Assembly: GCA_001724265.1 (NCBI GenBank)
Contig: MEDY01000004.1
Span: 248,001 to 312,000, forward strand
From: Rhizaria sp. SCN 62-66
Lineage: Eukaryota > Rhizaria, unplaced
Length of the DNA stretch: 64,000 bases
Direction of reading: 5' to 3'
The translations under genes were made by a program, and so were the position numbers. Shown here one piece after another: positions 1-9,000 of the stretch (positions within the stretch are counted from its first letter, which is position 1; each line of letters starts with the position of its first letter). Below the pieces are notes generated by a model, which was not told where the DNA came from, did not search any database, and saw only the letters and a program-made list of their open reading frames with translations.

Positions 1-4
1 ATAG
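1..4 (+). other. 3' end of an intron in the TOR gene
   Basis: The first four bases read ATAG, and the TAG is an in-frame stop for the long reading frame that follows. Reading from base 5 gives RLVATAVADPDPAIR, which matches TOR proteins (KLLVVGITDPDPDIR in human) without a gap across the presumed junction. The stop is therefore best read as the AG of a 3' splice site, with the rest of the intron and the upstream exons outside the window. ATAG is also the 3' splice site of the first PIG-O intron. Confidence 0.6.
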
Positions 5-3000
5 CGCCTCGTCGCGACCGCGGTGGCGGACCCCGATCCCGCGATCCGCCTCGTTATCCTGCGGCTCTTCGCGCGCGACTTTGATCCTTACCTGCTGCAG
101 CCGCGGTACTTGCACGCGCTGTTCGCGCTTGTGCGTGATGCCTCGACCGCGATTCGCCAGGCCGCTCTCGGCATCGTGTGTCGCATTGCGCGCCACTCGC
201 CGGCGTTCATCCTGCCCTTCCTGCAGCAGCTGCTGCTGGAGCTGCTCACCACGGTGCAGAGCGCCACGGAGCCGCGCGCGCGTGAAGAGGCCGCGGGGCT
301 GCTGGCATACATGGCGTCGTCTAACCTGGCGCCGATTCGGCCGTTCATCCCGCCCGTGCTGCGCGTGCTCACGCCTCTTACACCCGACGTGACCTCGGCC
401 GCGGTCACCACGGCGCTGCTGACTAGCATCGGCGCAATGTCGCAGCTAGGTGGCCGCGACGCGTTTCCCCATGTTGCCCCGCTTGTGCCGCTCGTCATCC
501 GCATTTTAATTCACAAGGAGGCCGCTGGAGCACTCTCTGTCGCTGCGGCTGCCGCAGCCTCGTCTTCCACGATGGGAGCTGGCGCTGCGCCCACCGTTCA
601 GTCCGGTATGGCTGCACGCATGGGTGGCGCCGCGCGCGGGGCCGGTGGCTTTGGCGTCGGCGTCGGTAGCCGCGACGTCACGGCTGCCTCGCTCGGCGGC
701 TGGGGCGGCATGGCGGCCGGCGCAGGTGGCTCTGGCCCCATGGTATCGGCGCAGGCGCTCGAGTCCTCGTGCACGATTGCTGCTGCGGCAGCTGCGGCTG
801 CTGCCTCCGCTGCGGCCGGCTACGCGGGCTCTGCTCCCGGCGCTGCGGCGTCGGCTGCTCAGCAACAGGCTGCCGCGTCTGCGGCTGAGCTCACGATGCG
901 CGTGCTGTCTGCGCCGTCACCGCTGCTGCAGGCTGTTCGCCACGACACTGCGCTGCGCACTCTGGCGCAGATCCTTGGTTCTACAGGCTGGGTCGTGTCT
1001 CCCTATTTTCACTTCCCGTACCTGCTCCCACTGCTGCTGATGTTGATCCAGACCACGACAAGTCTAAGTGTGCGTTCTGAGGCCGTCACTGTGCTCGCAA
1101 TCGCGGGTCCGCTGGACCCGCACACGGTGCGCACGCTGCAGTCCGCGGCCGCGTCGGCGCGGCTCTACCGCAACGTGCTACGCCAGGCGGACACGGGCGC
1201 TGCGGCGCTGGACCTGGAGGCGCTCGAGGACGAGGTGAATACGACGCTGCACATCGCTGAGCGCACTGCGGGTCAGCGCGAGTCCTCGCTGCGCTGGCAC
1301 GCTAATAAGGCGGCTGCAGTCGCCGCGGCTGCCGTCGCGAATGCAACCGCTGCTGCCGCAGCCGCAGCCGCGAACGCGCAGAACCTGGCTGCTGAGGAGC
1401 ACAAGCAGGCCGAGATATCGCATCATCACATGGGTACAACTGCTGCTGTCGCCGCCGTCGCGGCCGCCGCAGTTGCCGCCGTCCGCGCCGCAGGCGTCAC
1501 GGCAGTGCACGACGGCCACGCGGCGCGCGTGTACGAGCACACGCTGCGGCTGCGGCAGGCGCTGGCTGTTGTCCTCGCGCCCGGCGCACCGCTGCCCGCG
1601 CGCGGCGACGTCGTGCAGCGCGGGCCGAGCTTTATGGCGACATCGCACGCCGCTGCGCACGCTCGCTGGGTGCACGCCGTGACGGACGAGTCGGGCCACC
1701 AGCCCCCGCTGCGGTACCGCCACTACCAGCACCAGGTCGGCGCGTCCGCTGCCGGGGCCGGTCACGGTAGCCACGGCCACGTCGAGGACGGCCCTGCGGC
1801 CGCTGGCCCGACTGAGGCGTACGGCGCTATGGCGATGAACCCCGCCTCGCCGGTGCCGCAGCAGCCGTGGGAGAACGAGTACCAGGCGCGGCAGTTGGCT
1901 GCAGAGCAGTGGGCCGGCTCGCAGGGTTATGACGCCACTGCGTCGCCGTTGCCCCCGTCTGCGGCCACGCTGAACTCGACCGCACTGTCAAGTGAGAGCA
2001 AGACTGGCGAGGGTGCCGAGGACGAAGCCGTTGGCGAGGTCGTCGAGGGCCGCGGCCGTGGTCGTGGCGTGGCGTTTGCGCACGGCGACATCTCGCCCGC
2101 CACGGCCGCTGCTGGTGCGGCGGGCGAGCGCGCCGAGGACGTCGACGATCAAGAGGTGCGTGACGGCGAGCCCGGCGGCGACGGCGAGGGCGAGGGCGGC
2201 GACGGAGCCGAGTTCTGCGACGCGCGCTTTGAAGGCGAGTACGATACGCAGGACGATAACGGTGACGAAGACAACACGCGCGGTGGCGGTGACGACGGTG
2301 ACGCAGATGGTGCCGGTGCCAGCGGCGATCACGGGGAGGGTGAGGGCGACACCAACGAAGGCGACGGTGACGGTGATGGTGACGTCGATGCTGATACGGA
2401 GGGTGACGACCAACAGTTGTATGAACTTGACACGAGCACTGTGGACGCTGTTGCCTCCGTCCCCGTTTCCAATGTGATGCAGGCTTCCTCTGCTGCTCAG
2501 GTGCGTCTTGCCACGCTTAACACTGCAATTTCATCATCTGCCAGCTCAACTGCGGTCGCCCCAGTCTCGGTTGCAGGTGCCGGGCTTGTGCCCTTTGACC
2601 GCACTGCTCATCTTCCCTCGCGCCGTCGTGGGCGTAGCCAGCGCCGCGCACTGCTGCCCGTGCCGATGCTGCGCTCTGAGCTCCCGTCGCTGGTTCGCGC
2701 CCGTCTTACCACGGCTCTGTTTCAGGCCACGGGTGGGTCTGCACATGTGTATGTCCCGCAATACCACTACATCTCGCTTCTGAGTGCCGCCAACGCGAGT
2801 CTGGTTCCTTTTGCGGCCGCGCACGCCGGTGCAAATGCTGCTGCGCCTCACGCCGCGGGTCCTAACTCAGGTGCCGTCGTTCCCGGTGGCGCTGCCGCTG
2901 CGGGTTCTGGCGCAGTGTCTGTGCTTGAACCGAGTCTGCGCGCGTTCGACGATTCATACCACCGGCGCATTGCGCTCGAGGCGCTGCTGCACATTCTCGG

Positions 3001-6000
3001 TGATGCCGCTCTGGCGCACCACCACAAGAAGGTCGTCGAGGCTGTGATGTTCATCCTGCGGATGTACCCGCGCGACGCACCCGCGCTGCTGGCAGTGGTT
3101 GTGCCCGCGCTTGTGCGCGCTGCGTACGCGTACGACGACGTCATGCGACTCACGATCTGGGAGCAGCTACACGTCATCGTCGCAAGTACCAAGACGCTCT
3201 TCCGGCCGTACTTGCCGGCCGTGGTGCAGCTTTTGTTCGACTGCTGGGGCGCGCTGCATGTGATGCCCGTGCCGTTCCTGTCGCTGATCCAGCGCATGGC
3301 GGCCGTGCTGGGCGGCCACTTTGAGGTCTATCTCGCTGCGCTGATCCCGCGCCTGCTTGCTGCGCTGTCCACGGACGTGTCTCCTGAGAAGGTTGTGTCG
3401 CAGCACACGCTTCGCACTATCCAGTCCTTTGGCCCCGCCATTGCGCCGTATCTGCACATGCTGTTCCCTGCACTCGCGGGGCTTTGGTCGCTACAGGCGA
3501 CGTCGACGTCCCCAACGCTGCGCCTTGTTGCACTGCACACCACAGCCGTCGCAATGCACTCTGTGCCTTGTGGTGACCACGTTACGCGTCTTGTACTCCC
3601 GCTTCTGCAGCTCATCGACACCGCCGCGGTGTCCAACGCACTGCCGGGCAATGCCCAAGGCTCCGCAGCTGCTGCGGCAGCTGCTGCGGCAGCCGCTGCG
3701 ATGTCTGCTCCGTCTGGCGACAAGAGCTCTGGCCTCGCAGCCCTCATGGGCTTTGGTGGCCGCTCTGGCGCGCTAACCGCATCTATCAAGCGTGTGTCAT
3801 TGCGTGATGAGGCACTCCACACGCTCTGCGCACTGATCTATCAGCTTGGCCCTGCATACGCCCACTTCATTCCGCTAACGCACAAGGTGATCACGCGGCG
3901 CCACATTGCGCACCCGCCGCTGGAGTTGCTGCTGCGCCGTATCGTGCTGCAGCAACCGATCCGGCCCGAGGACCTGCCCGCGCCGCTTCCGGGCTGGCCC
4001 GACGCCGGCGCGATTGACCGCGGCGACGCCGAGAATGAGGCCGACACGGTGCTCGGTGCCGCCTTCTCGGCTGGCTCTATGGGCGGGAGCTCGGGCGCGG
4101 CACCGCGCCTGCGGTTGAGCGACCAGAACCAGCAAAGCCTGGTCAAGGTGTGGGACGCCTCGCAGCGCTCGACGGCGGACGACTGGAGCGAGTGGATGAG
4201 GCTCGTCGCCGTCCAACTGCTCAAGGAGTCGCCGTCGCCGCCGCTGCGCGCATGCTCTGTTCTGGCGCAGAAGCATACGCCGCTTGCATTCACTCTGTTC
4301 AACGCAGCCTTTATGTCGTGCTGGCTTGAGCTGTTCGACACCCTTCAGGACCAGCTTATTACTGCTATTGAGACTGCTCTGCGCGCGCCGTTGATTCCCG
4401 TCGAGGTTGTTACCATGCTTCTCAACCTAGTCGAGTTCATGGAGCGCTGCGATAAGCCGCTGCCGCTCGACACGCGTTCGCTTGCACAGTTAGCTGCCAC
4501 GCGCGCCCACGCTGTTGCCAAAGCACTGCGTCTCAAGGAGCAGGAATTCATGTCCTCCGCAAATCCTGCGGGTGCTCTGGAGGCTTTTTTGTCGATGCAC
4601 AGCAGTCTGCGCCAGCCGCAGTCCGCTGCGGGCATGCTCTCGCTCGCGTTGTCGCGCCCAGATCTCGGTATTACGTTGCAACAAAACTGGTACGAGCAGC
4701 TGGAGCTGTGGGACCGCGCTATCGTCGGCTACGAGTATCGTCAGCTCATCGAGCCTCTTGCGCAGGCGAGCGCCACCGGCACCATCTTCATCGAGGCTAG
4801 CTCCCCTGTTGCGGGCTCGCCACCCCCCGGGCTTGCACTTGCGCAGATGCCTCCGCGCCAGTCCGTCATGAGTCCGGCTGGGGGCTCGACCACCACAGTC
4901 GCTGGCGTTCCCGGCAGTGCGGGCTCCGTGCCTGGCGCGGGCTCCGGCTCAGGCGCTTCCGTCAGTAGCAGCACCGGTGGCGGTGTTGTTAGCACCGCGG
5001 TCCACACGCGTGACGGGTTCCACGCTGAGACTATTCTCGGCCGCATGCGCTGTCTCAATGCGCTGGGCGAGTTCAACCGCGTTCTACGTCTTGCTGCCGG
5101 GCTTTGGACTGCCCTTTTGCCGAATACCGACTTGGCTGCGTGGCACAACGTCAGCAGCGCCACTTCGAGCTCGTCCTCCGTGTCATCTACATCGCCAGTC
5201 ACCAGTTCCGTGTCCCCCGGTGCGACGCCTGCACAGGGCGCCGTGTCGCCATCGCTTGGCCCAATGGGTTCACCCGATTCGGGCGCAATGGGTCGCAGCA
5301 ACAGCTACCACGGCGGTGACGGCCTCCCTGGCAGTATCAGCAGCGGCGGGATCCTGACGTCGTTCGACCAGCAGCACCAGCAGGTCCCGTTTGCGGTGTT
5401 CACTGAGATCGCGACGCTGGCCGTCTCTGCGCTGCACCACTTGGGCTCTTGGGGCGACATGGCTCCCTACCTCACGGCGCTGCCAGAGGACTCGCTCGAC
5501 GGCAGTTTCTACCGCCTCATCTACCACGTGCACACACGCGATCTGGCCACAGCGGACCGCTTCCTCGGCAAGGCGCGCGCGTTGCTTGAAGGCGAGCTTG
5601 TTGCTGGTCTCGGTGAGGGATACGCTCGCGCTTACCCCACGATCACGCACCTGCAACAGGTTGTGATGCTTGAAGAGGTGATGCAGTACTGCCGGTTGCT
5701 GCCCCAAGCCGCTGAGCCCGGGCACTCGCCGACACCTCCGCAGGTCGTGCAGTGGCTGCAGCACGAGAGCCACGCGCGCAACACTGCGCTTGTCGCTCTC
5801 TCGCGTGCTGGCACCACAAGCTCTGCTGGTGCTGCGGCTGCTGCGCCCGCGTCTGTGGCTGAGGCTGCGACGCCGCTGCTGCCCCGTCCACTACGGGTTC
5901 TGTCGTTCGGCGAGGTGCCTGCTCCGCGTGTGCCGCCGCTGCCGGCTGGCATGGCCTACTCGGTACATCCCCCCGGCGCCTCTGGCTCCGCTGCGGGCGC

Positions 6001-9000
6001 TGGGCTGTACCCGGGTGCAAGCGAGCGAGCCGCTGCTGCAGCAGCCGCTGCGGCTGCAGTGGGACTTGCAGGCGCGGGCGCGACGCCGTTGCTCGAGCCC
6101 GGAGCCGACGCTGCGCAGGCGGCGCAGCACCGTGCGCTGATCCGCACCATGTGGCTGCGCCGCCTGGCGTGCGCGCCGCGCGATGTGTTTCTGTGGCGCA
6201 AGCTCCTGTCGATCCAGTCGCTGGTGCTGACGGACTCACAGAACACGATCACGTGGCTGCGGTTCGCCGAGCTGTGCCGCGTGCAGCGTCGCCACAACCG
6301 GTCGCTTAACGTCATCACGCGGCTGCTTGGACGCGACCCGCACCTTCCGCCTCCGGGCTTTCACTGGCAGCCCGAATCGGCGTACCAGTCGCCGATCACT
6401 GCCTCAGTGCTCACCGGCTGTCTCCACACGCACCTGCTGCCGTACGGGGCCAACGCGCGCGCTGCAGCAATCTCGGCCGTTGCCGGGTACACCACTCCGC
6501 ACGCTGGCCTTGTGCCTGTCGCACCTGTGACTGGCGGCGCCGGTGCCAGCCACCGTATCGCTGGCACTCGCGGCTCGGTTGTTAGTAGTACTGGATTCGC
6601 ACAAGGCGAGCTTGCGGCTAGCCTGCTGGCGCCGGCACCTAACTCCATGTTCGCCCCGGTCAATTCTGCCTTTTCTGCTATTGGGGCTGGCGGCGCGCGC
6701 GGTAGCGCCGTCTTTGTGCCCACTGGCGCGGGTGGCTATGCAAGTCCTGCCCCGGGCCCCAGCGCACCCCCGCTGCTGCAGCGCACGGGTTCGTCTCTCG
6801 CCGGTGCCGCCCCTGCGGCAGGTGGGCTCGGTGCCCCCAGCAGTGTCCACGTGCAGAGCGAGGGACAGTATGCGATGTACCCATGCCCTTGCGACGACCC
6901 ACGCGTGTCGCTGGGTTACTGCGAGCATCTCTGGGCCACTGGCCGCCGCACGGCAGCGCTGGACCGCGTGTACTATCTTGCGCACGTGCTCGAGTGCATG
7001 GCGGGCTACCACAACCACGTGCACGCAGGCCATGCCCTGCATCACTCCAAGAAGGCTGCAACCACAGGCAGCTTTGTGCCCGCGAAGGGCTTTGCCGCAG
7101 CGTGTGCTCAGACCCTTGCGGCGACTCAGTCAGCCGCTGCTGCCGTGGGCGAGCCCGCACCAAAGTGCGCTGCAGCGGCAAGCGAGTCAGTTTACGGCAA
7201 GGACGGCTATGCTGCTGCGCGTCGGCCGGTGGCCTGGCACAACGGCGGCGCGCCGCTGCAGGACGAGATCCATAATGTGGTGTACGTGCGTCACTTCCCG
7301 CACTGCCACTACCACCCCACGGCCACTGACGCACTGTTCCAGCCCCCGCCGGCGACGACGGCTGCGACTGCGGGCGCGTTTGCCACGCGCCTGCCTCCCG
7401 TGTGGAGCTATGGTATTCCCGAGCCTGCGATGTCTACGGGTTCCGCGTCTTCTGCGACCGCCGCGAGGCTTGCTGAGACGGCGGCCCACCCTGCAGGCCC
7501 CGGCAGTGGACTGGGCGTTGCGCCTGGACTGTACACTGGCCAGGCTGTGCCTGCGCTGCTTCCCGCGGACCCCGCGCGCTGGGCTGTCTGTAGCGTGTCG
7601 ATGTGCCCGCCTGTTGATGAGCATATTGCGGTAACCGGTCCGGCGCCGTCCGAGTGGGTTCCGCTGCCTCCGCTGAAGCCCGCTCAGCGCCGCCGTCTGC
7701 GGCTGCTCTGTGGTAAAGTGTGGTGCGCCATCGGCTCCTGGGCCTTTGAGCTTCTGTCTGACAACCTCGCCGTTGCTGCACAGAAGAAGGATGCTGCTGC
7801 TGCGGGCCGTTTTCCCACTGCGGCACCCGCTCCGATGGCTCCTTCTCCGACTTCTTTTGGTGGGGCTGCTGATGCAGTCGGAGCTGCTGCGAGTGCGGCC
7901 GCCGATGCTGCTGCCGCCGCAGCTGCTGCCTCGTCGGACCCCGCTGCGGGGCTTGCGGCCTGGTCCGTGTTCGTCGAGCGTGAGCGTGCTAAGCGTGCGC
8001 ACACGGTCACCGCACTCAACGGCGTGCTGCAGGCATACCGTCGCGCGGCGACGCACGCGCCCGACTGCTATGAGTCGTGGTACGGCTGGTCCGTGACCAA
8101 CTTCCGTCTCGTGCAACTTATGCAGCAGGTACACGCTGTACTGCTTTCGCACGCGTCGAATGTCATCGATGCCACTGCCGCTGCGGCTGCGTCAGTTCGC
8201 GCGCGCGGCGAGCTCCGTGTTGAGCGTGGGCCTGTGCCAGCGCCGCGCTCTGCCCAGACGGTGCGCTCTGCGCTCAGCACCCGGCTTGCTGGCCGCAAGT
8301 CTGCGGCCTCCGTTGTCGGAACCGATGTATCCGCGAGCAATAGCGGCGCTAATGCTCATACGAACGGTGCGCCTAATGCGAATAACTCGAACGACGCTGC
8401 AGTGCGTGTTAACACCGGCGTCGACGATGAGTCCGCGGCCGCAATTATGAACCGGCCGCATGTTCGCCACGGTTCTATGGTCACTGGGGCCGGCGTTTTC
8501 CACGCCGCACGCGGTGCCGAAGTGCCGAACCTTGCGGCGGCGCTGCCGGATGCCGGAGATGGTGAAGACGGTGACGGCGCCTCCGCCGTTGAGGCTGCTC
8601 TGGCGCTGCTTGAGTCTGAGTCGTCGCGCGCGCTGCGGATGGTGGCGAGCGAGATGCGTCGTCTGCGGTCTGAAGTTACACGGTACGTAGTGGCAGCCAG
8701 CAGTGGTTTCTTCCGCTCTATCCCGCTCACATCGGACCCGTCTGAGGCTATGCAAGACGTTTTGCGTGTTCTCACGCTGTGGTTCCGCTACGGTACTCGC
8801 GCATCTGTGCGTGCTGTGTTCCAGCATGGTTTTGCCACACTGTCCATCGACACGTGGATCCCCGTCATTCCGCAGATTATCGCGCGTATCGACTCGGCAC
8901 CGCCAGCCGTGCGCGCCATGGTTAAGGAGCTGCTCGTGCTTGTCGGTGTTGCACACCCGCAGGCGCTGGTGTACCCTCTGACGGTTGCTGCCAAGACCAA